From Candidatus Sabulitectum sp. (GTDB lineage: Bacteria > Fermentibacterota > Fermentibacteria > Fermentibacterales > Fermentibacteraceae), in assembly GCA_023145935.1 (NCBI GenBank), contig JAGLDB010000036.1, forward strand, positions 1 through 13,195: DNA of 13,195 nucleotides, in the 5' to 3' direction. A program made the translations under genes and the position numbers. Shown here piece by piece: positions 1 to 6,914 of this stretch (positions are counted from its first letter, which is position 1; each line of letters starts with the position of its first letter). The notes below the pieces were generated by a model that made no database searches, was not told the DNA's origin, and saw nothing but the letters and a program-made list of their open reading frames with translations.

Positions 1-32
1 TTCAAATGGTTGAAATGCTCAGCACCTCATGA
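1..32 (+). CDS. Possible 3' end of an upstream gene (last ~9 codons)
   Basis: Reading in the frame that starts at base 3, the sequence is open up to a TGA at 30-32. That stop would overlap the ATG of the CotH-like gene (29-31) in an ATGA arrangement, the same junction seen at 5856 and 12216 here. The CotH-like gene has no clear Shine-Dalgarno sequence of its own, which would fit translational coupling to an upstream gene. Only about nine codons are visible, so the product cannot be identified and the frame could be open by chance. Confidence 0.25.
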   Translation, partial: QMVEMLSTS

Positions 33-2491
33 TCTTTATTGTTTCACTTCTTTTGCAGTTGTTGTTGCCCGGATACTCTGTAACTGTGGATCCGGCTCAA
101 CTGGAGTACCTCTACGAGCATTACACTGAGGATCTGGAGATACCGGCAATCGTTTCGTTTGATACGCTTACTGCTGACTGCACAATCGCCTTCCGAGGCG
201 GGGCCAGCCTCCATCTGCTCAAGAAGAGCTGGCACATTACTCTGAATGAAGATGATATCTTTCCCTGTGGAGGGCACATTCTGCTCAGTGCCCAGTTTCT
301 TGACCCAGCACTGATGCGGAACACGCTTGGGCATATGCTAACAAGGGAACTGGGGTACCCTGCCCCGGAAAGCGAATTTGTTACACTTTCTGTTAACAGT
401 ACCAATATGGGAGTTTACGAGCGGATAGAACGGATCGACAGATTTTTTCTTGAGAGGAATGGTTACGGCTACGGCGCTCTTTTCAAGAGTATTCACCCCA
501 TGGGAAGAATAGTATGTCAGTATGCTCACACAGCTGGTACCCACAGTTTTGATCCCAAGATAGACAGTGATCCGTACAAAGATCAGCTTTTAGAGTTTAT
601 TGAAGACTGTTTCAGGGGTGATGCCACCTCTATGGCAACGGAAGAGTTTCTTGCCCTTCTGGCGGTAAAAACAGCTATATCGAACAGAGACGGTGTAATA
701 AAGAACTTCTACCTGCATCTCTGGCAGGACTGCTGGCATGTTTATCCATGGGATCGAGATGCCTCTTTCGGTAATTTGCCCGGAGAGTACATTCCCGGCT
801 GGGTGCAAAAAAACAGTCTGGATGATATTCGCTATTCCGGTGTGGCCAGGGTTCTTTTTGAGTCCTGGGAGAATGTCCGGATGTTCAATTCCCTGATCGC
901 CTCTTCTGCAAGAATAATGGAGGAGGAGTTCCCGGGAGTTGTGGATTCTATCAGACTGCTGATCAGGGATGATCTGGCCCTGGATCCCTTCTACGAATAC
1001 ACTCCAACCCAGTTTGATTCTATCTGTACAGTGCTCTCGGATGATATTGAGGCAAGAGCATCTTTCCTGACAGCAGTTTATCTTGCCGACTCTGCGGCCA
1101 TCATTGAGAGTTATGATATATCTTCCTGTCTTGACCTTGGAGATCAGTTTGAATTCGAGCTTGATCTGGAAGGAGGAGATCCAGACGGAGTGATTCTTCT
1201 GCTTTCCACTGACGGAGCAGATGAGGAAATGTTCTTTCTGCCTGAAGAAGATGATGACGAATACGAATTTACCTTTGATGTTCCGCCTGGAACCTACTCT
1301 GTAAGAATGGCATTCGGCCCCAGAATAAAGCCCTGCCGTCTGCCTGTCTTTTTTCCGTCATGGTCACTCAAGAATTGCGAGGAATGGTCGGTACCTGCTC
1401 CAGGAGCCAGGGTAGCTCTGGCACCGCTGGAACCTTCTTCTCTCTCGCCAGGTTTGCCCGTGTGGAGTGGAGAGAACCTATGGATGCTTCCCGTGACAAA
1501 CACTGCGGATTTCATCCAGGATCTTAGCCTGTGCTCATTCAGGGTTGGAACTCCCTGGGGAACAGTTTTTTTTTCTGAATCAATTCTGATAGATCCCGGG
1601 GAAACATTCTTTCTTACTAACAATGCATATCTGGCTGGACACTTCTATTCCGGTCAGATCTTCGGCGACGCGGGAGCTGCTTATCCAGCAGACAGGCAGC
1701 TGATACTCGATGATCCGTCATGGCATCAGGTGTATACATGGAACATAGAGGAGGGGGACTCCATTCCAATACCATTTCCTCCGGTGGTTCCCAGTGAGAT
1801 CTCTATGGGGGAAGGGTCTGACTGGGTAGAGCTTTATAACTCCGGCTGGGAAGAGGCGGATATGTCCGGATGGTATCTGATGGATTCCCAGAAGAATATC
1901 TCTGTATTCCCCAATGGTACTTCTCTTTTGCCTGGGAAGTTTCTGGTGGCCTGGGAAGAAATTCCTCAAGGGGAACAGAATACCTCAGAAACTTTTCTGC
2001 TGAATTTCAGTCTTAATTCTGATGAGGATTCTCTTGGTTTGTTCAACAGCCTGGGTACTCCTGTATTTCGTATGGGTTGGGATGACAGCTGGCCGGTGGA
2101 TGAAACAGGTATCATATACCTCAAATACTCCCGGTACTTTGCATTGTCGCTTGAGAACTGGTGTGCTGCTTTTCCTCCGGGAACTCCCGGTGAAGCCAAT
2201 CCCGGCTGGGATGGAGTTCTTAATTATGTTAGTCTGTGGCTTGTGGCAGAGAATCCTTCAAACGGAGTGTTCTCAGTTGCATATCAGAGTTCCTCTCAGC
2301 CTCTTGAGGCTATTTTGTACGACCTGACAGGAAGGGTTGTTTCCCGACTTGGCTTGCAGCCAGGATTATCAGGAACAATAAACGCGGATTTTTCAGGGAT
2401 ACTGCCTTCCGGCATTTACATTGTATTTCTGAGGTCCGCAACGGGAATGGACTCTGTTCGGCTTACCGTTCTTGCAGATGGCGAGAAATAA
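29..2491 (+). CDS. Secreted CotH-family protein with lamin-tail-like domains and type IX-style C-terminal sorting domain
   Basis: An 820-aa exported protein. Residues 1-18 are a hydrophobic signal peptide (MIFIVSLLLQLLLPGYS), which supports the ATG at 29 although no good ribosome site precedes it. The CotH domain spans roughly residues 40-350: an RGG...KKSW strand motif begins at R56, N219-R-D221-G leads to K225-N226-F-Y, and P-W241-D242-R-D244-A-S-F-G248 matches the family's PWDxDxSFG active-site signature. CotH proteins are atypical kinases; spore-coat CotH phosphorylates proteins, but the substrate here is unknown. An acidic beta domain follows at about 360-450. A diverged lamin-tail-like segment lies near 465-575 and a clearer lamin-tail domain at about 590-690 (DWVELYNS from 598, then a SGWYL strand). 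Residues 742-820 (NPSNGVF, LYDLTGRVV, LPSGIYIVFL) match a type A T9SS sorting domain. It is probably cell-surface or released. The CotH and sorting-domain calls are firm; substrate and location are inferred. Confidence 0.88.
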   Translation: MIFIVSLLLQLLLPGYSVTVDPAQLEYLYEHYTEDLEIPAIVSFDTLTADCTIAFRGGASLHLLKKSWHITLNEDDIFPCGGHILLSAQFLDPALMRNTLGHMLTRELGYPAPESEFVTLSVNSTNMGVYERIERIDRFFLERNGYGYGALFKSIHPMGRIVCQYAHTAGTHSFDPKIDSDPYKDQLLEFIEDCFRGDATSMATEEFLALLAVKTAISNRDGVIKNFYLHLWQDCWHVYPWDRDASFGNLPGEYIPGWVQKNSLDDIRYSGVARVLFESWENVRMFNSLIASSARIMEEEFPGVVDSIRLLIRDDLALDPFYEYTPTQFDSICTVLSDDIEARASFLTAVYLADSAAIIESYDISSCLDLGDQFEFELDLEGGDPDGVILLLSTDGADEEMFFLPEEDDDEYEFTFDVPPGTYSVRMAFGPRIKPCRLPVFFPSWSLKNCEEWSVPAPGARVALAPLEPSSLSPGLPVWSGENLWMLPVTNTADFIQDLSLCSFRVGTPWGTVFFSESILIDPGETFFLTNNAYLAGHFYSGQIFGDAGAAYPADRQLILDDPSWHQVYTWNIEEGDSIPIPFPPVVPSEISMGEGSDWVELYNSGWEEADMSGWYLMDSQKNISVFPNGTSLLPGKFLVAWEEIPQGEQNTSETFLLNFSLNSDEDSLGLFNSLGTPVFRMGWDDSWPVDETGIIYLKYSRYFALSLENWCAAFPPGTPGEANPGWDGVLNYVSLWLVAENPSNGVFSVAYQSSSQPLEAILYDLTGRVVSRLGLQPGLSGTINADFSGILPSGIYIVFLRSATGMDSVRLTVLADGEK

Positions 2492-2575
2492 TGAGTTTTA
2501 CTATTTTAAGATAGACGAGCCATACATTTTGGTAGAGTTCATTGTGTATTTCAGAAGGCTACACACAGGGGTATC

Positions 2576-3046
2576 ATGGAATTTTGCATAAGAGCAGCAG
2601 AGCTTGAGCAGGGAGCGGAATGTGAGGTTATTCTGCGCAGCCTGCCGGAGTGGTTCGGTATTGAAAGTGCTCTTAAGGCATATGTGGACAAGGTGGATCG
2701 TCTGCCAACCTACCTCGCCATGGTAGATGAAAGGGTTGCAGGATTCCTTTCTGTTGAGAAACATTTCTTTGAAAGCGCAGAAATTCATGTAATGGGAATT
2801 CTGCCAGAATATCACAGAATGGGAATTGGCAGAGCTCTGCTGAAGAAAGCGGAGTCTGATCTTGTTACACAGGGCGTGAAATTTCTTCAGGTTAAAACAC
2901 TCAGTCAGTCCAATCCCGATAAAAACTACGCAAAGACAAGAGAATTTTATCTTTCAATGGGCTTTTTACCTCTGGAGGAAATGCCGGAGTTGTGGGGGGC
3001 AGAGAATCCATGTCTTATTCTGATAAAGAGTCTGGAGTTTTTTTGA
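2576..3046 (+). CDS. GNAT-family N-acetyltransferase
   Basis: A 156-aa single-domain cytoplasmic protein of normal GNAT length, predicted to move an acyl group from acyl-CoA to an amine. The acetyl-CoA-binding motif A lies at residues 72-87 (VMGILPEYHRMGIGRA). The pyrophosphate loop reads H80-R-M-G83-I-G85, with His where Q or R is usual. Motif B is at about 124-130 (FYLSMGF), followed by a C-terminal strand LILIKS. The ATG at 2576 is preceded by a weak AGGGG. The substrate is not evident: the N-terminal part (EWFGIESALKAYV) resembles small unassigned GNATs. It lies 84 nt after the CotH-like gene and 24 nt before the BtrH-like gene, so it is probably co-transcribed with the latter. Confidence 0.88.
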   Translation: MEFCIRAAELEQGAECEVILRSLPEWFGIESALKAYVDKVDRLPTYLAMVDERVAGFLSVEKHFFESAEIHVMGILPEYHRMGIGRALLKKAESDLVTQGVKFLQVKTLSQSNPDKNYAKTREFYLSMGFLPLEEMPELWGAENPCLILIKSLEFF

Positions 3047-3070
3047 AGACTGCAAAAAGGAGGACCGGAA

Positions 3071-3979
3071 GTGAATATGAATATTAAGCAGGCTCCCTTC
3101 AACAGCTCTCTTATGGGAGTTATCCGAGGTGTTGCTGACTATTTTGATATAGACCTGAGCACGCCATCTCTTTACGGAAGAACCGGGCATGCCTTCTTTA
3201 TGAACATTCACGAAGCTATCTGCCCAAGCGGTCCCTGCTGCTGGAATATTGATCCCTTCATTTCTCTACTGGAGAATTGCGGGATCCGTATGAAGAAACA
3301 TGGATTTTTCTCCAGTGAAAGCTCCCTGAAGGAGAGAAACACTCTTGAGAAGGCTATTCTGACCGAGCTTGGAAAAGGGAATCCATGCTCCGTGTTGAAT
3401 ATGGATTATCAGCTTATTACCGGCTCTGACGGATCTGGATTCTTGTGTACACAGCCATGGGAGCGTAAGAATCCCCCGGCACACCTCTCTTTCGGCAGCT
3501 GGGATGAATGGGAAGACGAGATCCATGCCAGCTTTTACAGCTTTGAGAAGATGGAATTTTCTGAATCGCTAACTGCAATTCAGGAGAGTCTTGGATTTAT
3601 CGCAGATCTTAATAAGAGACCTTCAGATTTCACAATGAAGCCATACACTTCCGGGGTGGCAGGGTATGATGTCTGGGTTAAGGGGATTAAGAAAGGTTAC
3701 GGAGCTGAGCACGGCAACTGGTGGAATGGAACTGTCTGGTCCGAGTGCAGAAAGCAGGGGGCTCTTTACTTTGGAGAAATTTCGGAGGCTTATTCCATGT
3801 CTTCGCTGGTTACAGTAAAGCTTCAGGATATGTACGACCGGATTAGTGAGATACTTCTTGAAGTGAGCGATAAGAAGCTTTCAAAAACAAAGAAGATAGA
3901 ATATCTCAAGGAAGCCAGGGAACTGGAAGAGGAAACCATTCCCATTCTGGCCAGTCTTACGGATTTGCTGAATTTGTAG
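3071..3979 (+). CDS. BtrH N-terminal/C39-peptidase-like protein of unknown function
   Basis: A 302-aa protein without signal peptide or membrane segment. GTG at 3071 is chosen because AAGGAGGA (3057-3064) lies 6 nt upstream; the in-frame ATG at 3077 would be too far away. The first half has a Y35-G-R-T-G39-H-A-F motif and a cysteine-rich C51-P-S-G-P-C56-C57-W segment, then a region like the substrate-pocket part of BtrH-N/C39-like cysteine-peptidase folds (S-V-L-N-M-D near 107-112). The second half is helical with a SGVAGYDVW signature near 194-202, resembling the helical part of BtrH-like proteins. In butirosin biosynthesis BtrH transfers an acyl chain from carrier protein to an aminoglycoside; no carrier protein or sugar pathway is seen here, so that role cannot be assumed. 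The family call is recognition by pattern only. Confidence 0.6.
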   Translation: MNMNIKQAPFNSSLMGVIRGVADYFDIDLSTPSLYGRTGHAFFMNIHEAICPSGPCCWNIDPFISLLENCGIRMKKHGFFSSESSLKERNTLEKAILTELGKGNPCSVLNMDYQLITGSDGSGFLCTQPWERKNPPAHLSFGSWDEWEDEIHASFYSFEKMEFSESLTAIQESLGFIADLNKRPSDFTMKPYTSGVAGYDVWVKGIKKGYGAEHGNWWNGTVWSECRKQGALYFGEISEAYSMSSLVTVKLQDMYDRISEILLEVSDKKLSKTKKIEYLKEARELEEETIPILASLTDLLNL

Positions 3980-4022
3980 AGAAGCTCAGTACCTTGGTTT
4001 TGTAGCAATTACAGAAACGAAG

Positions 4023-4050
4023 AAGGGGAGCTGGCGACCCAGCTCCCCTT
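4023..4050 (-). terminator. Perfect 12-bp hairpin between convergent genes, probable terminator
   Basis: AAGGGGAGCTGG at 4023-4034 pairs perfectly with CCAGCTCCCCTT at 4039-4050 around a CGAC loop. It sits between the stop codons of two convergent genes (3979 and 4074), 23 nt past the stop of the minus-strand gene. Neither side has a strong U-tract: the minus-strand exit reads CTTCGTTTCTG, which is somewhat T-rich, and the plus-strand exit is A-rich. It most likely ends the minus-strand transcript and may block read-through in both directions. Confidence 0.65.
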
Positions 4051-4073
4051 AAAGAAATGCTTGCAGGTTTCTA

Positions 4074-4739
4074 CTAGAATGAGCTCTTGATAAGTGCCCA
4101 GGTACTAGGTGTCAGGGATTCCTCGATGGCAACAACTTCAAGGTCGTCCCAGAAGATGGAACTTCCGCCATCGCTGAACAGGTCTACAGCACCGAACTGG
4201 TAGATACCACTTGTTGGGCTCCATTGAACTGTTTCAAGGAGGGTTCCGTTGTAGTAAATGCTCTGGGAGTCTCCGGCAAGATCGATCTCTACCTTAACTT
4301 CAACCCACTGGTCGTAAACGATTCCAGTTGTTGCAGTACCTTCAACGGTGGCTACAACGCCAGCATCGGAATCGAATGACATGTTAAGTGCCCAGTCGCT
4401 GTCCGGACCCATGTAAACAGTAAGAAGGATGAAATACTGCTTGCCTGTTGAGCCTGTAGGAATGTAATTCCATGCTGTGATTGTAGCTTCACCGGACATG
4501 ATGTTGAATTCCTGTACCATGTCAGTAGTAGGCTCTACCTCAAGAGAATGAGGAGCACTCTGAAATTGTGCAGCAGTAATGTAACCATCATATGCAGGGT
4601 TACTATCCCAGCAGAACCAACCACCCTGACCGTTAAGACCCGAGCCAGCAGCGTAAGAATCAAAGTTCTCGGTCCAGCTAAAATCGGCAGACGCCACTGA
4701 CGCAAGAAGCAGAACCATAGTAATCAAAAGATACTTCAT
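4074..4739 (-). CDS. Small secreted LamG/concanavalin-like beta-sandwich protein
   Basis: A 221-aa protein from the second of two adjacent ATG codons, with GAGGGG six bases upstream; starting at 4742 adds one Met, and the longer in-frame start at 4775 puts an unlikely polar leader before the signal peptide. Residues 1-18 are a signal peptide ending ASA before D19. The body opens with a FSWTENFDSYAAGSGLNGQG motif typical of secreted LamG/laminin-G-like domains, and later has strands such as WVEVKVEIDL, SIYYNG and IFWDDLEVV. Such folds often bind carbohydrate or surface structures, but no binding residues can be assigned. The extreme C-terminus (ESLTPSTWALIKSSF) is a detached tail after the last strand and could be a sorting signal. 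It is a monocistronic gene with its own promoter and probable terminator. Confidence 0.82.
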   Translation of the reverse strand: MKYLLITMVLLLASVASADFSWTENFDSYAAGSGLNGQGGWFCWDSNPAYDGYITAAQFQSAPHSLEVEPTTDMVQEFNIMSGEATITAWNYIPTGSTGKQYFILLTVYMGPDSDWALNMSFDSDAGVVATVEGTATTGIVYDQWVEVKVEIDLAGDSQSIYYNGTLLETVQWSPTSGIYQFGAVDLFSDGGSSIFWDDLEVVAIEESLTPSTWALIKSSF

Positions 4740-4780
4740 CATTTTCCCCTCGTTATTTAAACAATTAAGACACACTGCCT

Positions 4781-4809
4781 TTAATAGTCCAACGACTTGT
4801 TTTAGTCAA
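4781..4809 (-). promoter_or_regulatory. Likely sigma70-type promoter for the secreted LamG-like gene
   Basis: On the minus strand TTGACT (complement of 4804-4809) and TATTAA (complement of 4781-4786) are separated by exactly 17 bp, close to the consensus -35 and -10 boxes. The expected start of transcription is near 4774, giving a leader of about 35 nt that includes the GAGGGG ribosome site before the ATG at 4739. The bacterium's own sigma-factor preference is unknown, so this is a match to the general consensus only. Confidence 0.5.
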
Positions 4810-4860
4810 GTGCTTTGAAGCAGGTTGGAAGTGTTATAGATAGAGGTAAGAAACCAAATC

Positions 4861-4868
4861 GGGGGGGG
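4861..4868 (+). promoter_or_regulatory. Eight-G homopolymer directly before a start codon
   Basis: Eight consecutive G residues end one base before the ATG at 4870. The tract occupies the ribosome-binding position but is too close to the ATG for ideal spacing and is not a normal AGGAGG. A second candidate, GAGGT at 4843-4847, is too far upstream. The tract could act as a weak, length-sensitive Shine-Dalgarno element; a homopolymer error in the assembly is the alternative. Confidence 0.4.
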
Positions 4869-4869
4869 C

Positions 4870-5859
4870 ATGCAGAACAGGGTCTGGTCAGAGAATCATC
4901 TGAAAAGAATGATAGTCGAACAGAGAAAGCATATGTGGCGCGATGATACAATTGAAATGTACTCTCGCTGGATGAAACTCAGGCAGGGCATGACAGTTGT
5001 AGATGTGGGATGCGGTCTGGGTTATCTGGGCTGGACATTCTGGAAGTATTTCGGGAACAAAGGTCGCTATTTTGGTCTTGATCAGTCATTCCGCCTTATT
5101 GACGAAGCCTGTTCCATCAGCAGTGCATGGTCTCAGGGAGGTATTGCATCATTTCAGCATGGAGATGCCTATAAACTACCCTACCCCGATGATTTTGCGG
5201 ACTGGACAATGTGTCAGACCCTGCTGATGCATCTCGAACATCCGGAGAAGGCGCTGAAAGAGATGATCCGGGTGACTAAACCTGGTGGTTTGATCATGTG
5301 TAATGAACCGGACAACCTGTCTGCATCCATGATGGTTGTGGACTTCTCGGAAAACAGTGTTACTGATGACTACACTCTTCAGCATCATCGTATGATGATC
5401 ACCTGGTCCCGGGGAAGAAAAAAACTTGGATTCGGAGATTTTTCAATCGCAGTGAAGATACCTATGATGATGCATAACCTGGGGTTGATTGAGATTGACT
5501 CCAGGTGCAACGATACATGCAACTTCGTTCAGCCTCCATATGAGACTTCCCGGCAGAAATACCGGATAGAGATTGCAAAGAAGAATCTTGAGGAAGACGA
5601 AGAAGGAGATCAGAGGAACAGACGGGAGTTCAAAGAGTACTTCCTTGCCGGAGGAGGTTCGTTGTCCTCATACTACAGGTACATGAAGAGAGTTGACGTT
5701 CTAAAAGAGGAATACAAGAAGAAGCACAGGCAGAACATTGAGAACGGAACCTGGTATCGTTCATGGGGTGCAAGCTCCTTTTTCTGTATAAAAGGGAGGA
5801 AAGCAGAAACGGTTGCGAGTACAGGCGTTTCCAATCCATCACGGAGAGCAGAACTATGA
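4870..5859 (+). CDS. Class I SAM-dependent methyltransferase
   Basis: A 329-aa cytoplasmic protein. Its Rossmann core lies at about residues 38-145: motif I is V-V-D45-V-G-C-G-L-G51, the acidic residue after strand 2 is in FGLDQS, motif II/III reads DDFADWTMCQTLLMHLEHPE, and the post-motif is VTKPGGLIMCNEPD. This places it with Methyltransf_11/UbiE-like enzymes. About 185 further residues form an unassigned C-terminal region with a C-N-D-T-C pair and a highly charged helix (KKNLEEDEEGDQRNRR). The substrate is not evident. Its stop overlaps the ATG of the first permease half (ATGA, 5856-5859), so the two are translationally coupled. It lacks an obvious arrangement of the three cysteines of arsenite methyltransferases, so an ArsM role is not supported. 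Confidence 0.88.
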   Translation: MQNRVWSENHLKRMIVEQRKHMWRDDTIEMYSRWMKLRQGMTVVDVGCGLGYLGWTFWKYFGNKGRYFGLDQSFRLIDEACSISSAWSQGGIASFQHGDAYKLPYPDDFADWTMCQTLLMHLEHPEKALKEMIRVTKPGGLIMCNEPDNLSASMMVVDFSENSVTDDYTLQHHRMMITWSRGRKKLGFGDFSIAVKIPMMMHNLGLIEIDSRCNDTCNFVQPPYETSRQKYRIEIAKKNLEEDEEGDQRNRREFKEYFLAGGGSLSSYYRYMKRVDVLKEEYKKKHRQNIENGTWYRSWGASSFFCIKGRKAETVASTGVSNPSRRAEL

Positions 5860-6338
5860 TTTTTTATGGAGTTACAGCGGTTCTTTTGATAGCGTCTTTT
5901 TTTGCAGACAAAAAAAAGACTTTGAAAGCCCTGAAGATATCCTGGAAGAAATTTACTACAATTCTTCCAATGTTTATCGTAATGCTTGTGCTTGTTTCTG
6001 TTTCAATTTACATGCTGCCTCAAGAGATAGTCAGCGAATATCTTGGAGAGAAAGACCTTTGGAAAGGGATGGGGATTGCCGTGATAGTCGGGTCGGTTAC
6101 TCTTATGCCGGGCTTCATTGCGTTTCCACTTTGCGGGATTCTTCGGGAGCAGGGAGTGCCGTACATGGTATTATCAGGGTTCACAACTTCACTTATGATG
6201 GTCGGGCTGCTGACTCTTCCCATTGAGAAAGAATATTTTGGTTTGAAAACGGCTCTTATCCGAAATGGTCTGGGTCTTCTGATTGCCTTGATCGTTGCAT
6301 TCATCACAGGATTGATTTTTGTGGAGGTTGCATTGTGA
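5856..6338 (+). CDS. Permease, N-terminal half (ArsP/YraQ, UPF0718-like)
   Basis: A 160-aa membrane protein. The start is the ATG at 5856, with GGAG at 5843-5846 and a 4-nt overlap with the methyltransferase stop; upstream in-frame ATGs would only translate the end of that gene in another frame. Hydrophobic segments lie at about 2-16, 35-53, 71-92, 103-122 and 136-156. The signature M-P-G-F-I-A-F-P-L (84-92), then a re-entrant region ending in ALIRN (133-137), is typical of the ArsP_1/DUF318 permease family. Known members include the methylarsenite exporter ArsP, but most have no assigned substrate. It is half the usual length of about 300 aa; the missing half is encoded by the next gene. Confidence 0.8.
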   Translation: MIFYGVTAVLLIASFFADKKKTLKALKISWKKFTTILPMFIVMLVLVSVSIYMLPQEIVSEYLGEKDLWKGMGIAVIVGSVTLMPGFIAFPLCGILREQGVPYMVLSGFTTSLMMVGLLTLPIEKEYFGLKTALIRNGLGLLIALIVAFITGLIFVEVAL

Positions 6339-6853
6339 AAGCAAAATTTCCTGTGATCCTTTTTCTGGTTTATGCGGTCTTCGTTGTTTTTTCTCTGATC
6401 TCCGGGTATCAGCCCGGGAAAGATATTGGTTCAAACTTTCTTTCTTTCACCCTTTCCATGCTCAAAATCCTGCCGGCAGCCTTTGTTCTAATCGGCCTGT
6501 TTCAAGTATGGATAAGTAAAGAGAGGGTAGAGAAACATCTGGGTGAGGATTCCTCTGTAATGAGTTTCGTCTGGGTACTGCTTCTTGCTGGAACCATAGC
6601 AGGAGGGCTTTATGTTGCCTTTCCTGTAGCGTGGGCTCTTTATGAAAAAGGTGCGAGATTACAGGTTATTCTGGCATACATTGGTTTTGCCGCTGTTTGC
6701 AGGATACCTATGATAGTTTTCGAGATATCATTTATGGGAGCTAAATTCACCATGATTCGTTTGATGGTATCAATTCCCCTGGTTGTTGTTTCTTCGGTGT
6801 TTCTAGCCAGGTATCTTACTGCAAAAGACTGGAGAATGACATCTCCGGAATAG
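6335..6853 (+). CDS. Permease, C-terminal half (ArsP/YraQ, UPF0718-like)
   Basis: A 172-aa membrane protein starting at GTG 6335, with GGAGG at 6323-6327 and 7-nt spacing, overlapping the previous stop by 4 nt (GTGA). Hydrophobic segments lie at about 5-23, 37-60, 75-103, 107-120 and 132-150. It can be aligned with the preceding half: both have an ILP-x-x-F-V segment, a polar E-x-V-x-x-x-L-G-E stretch, then a G-x(5-8)-AFP loop and a closing IR-N/L motif. The two halves therefore look like the inverted or tandem repeats of one permease encoded as two polypeptides that should assemble together. Cys residues C89 of the first half (FPLC) and C112 of this half are candidate substrate contacts, by analogy only. 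Confidence 0.78.
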   Translation: MKAKFPVILFLVYAVFVVFSLISGYQPGKDIGSNFLSFTLSMLKILPAAFVLIGLFQVWISKERVEKHLGEDSSVMSFVWVLLLAGTIAGGLYVAFPVAWALYEKGARLQVILAYIGFAAVCRIPMIVFEISFMGAKFTMIRLMVSIPLVVVSSVFLARYLTAKDWRMTSPE

Positions 6854-6914
6854 TTTGCATGGTGAACAGCGCGTTCTTGTGCCTGTACACAATACCGGAA
6901 GGTTGCGATAAAGA

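Noticed and set aside
2022..2327. 101-aa plus-strand frame inside the CotH-like gene
   Set aside because: It is an alternative frame of a well-supported gene with no ribosome site or domain signal.
4740..4775. Longer start for the small secreted protein at 4775
   Set aside because: It would put a polar cysteine-containing leader before a clear signal peptide and it overlaps the inferred transcription start. The ATG at 4739 has good GAGGGG spacing.
4870..6853. Reading the methyltransferase and permease as an ArsM/ArsP arsenic operon
   Set aside because: The three cysteines of ArsM cannot be placed, there is no ArsR-like regulator, and the permease family has many non-arsenic members. Kept only as a hypothesis about coupling.
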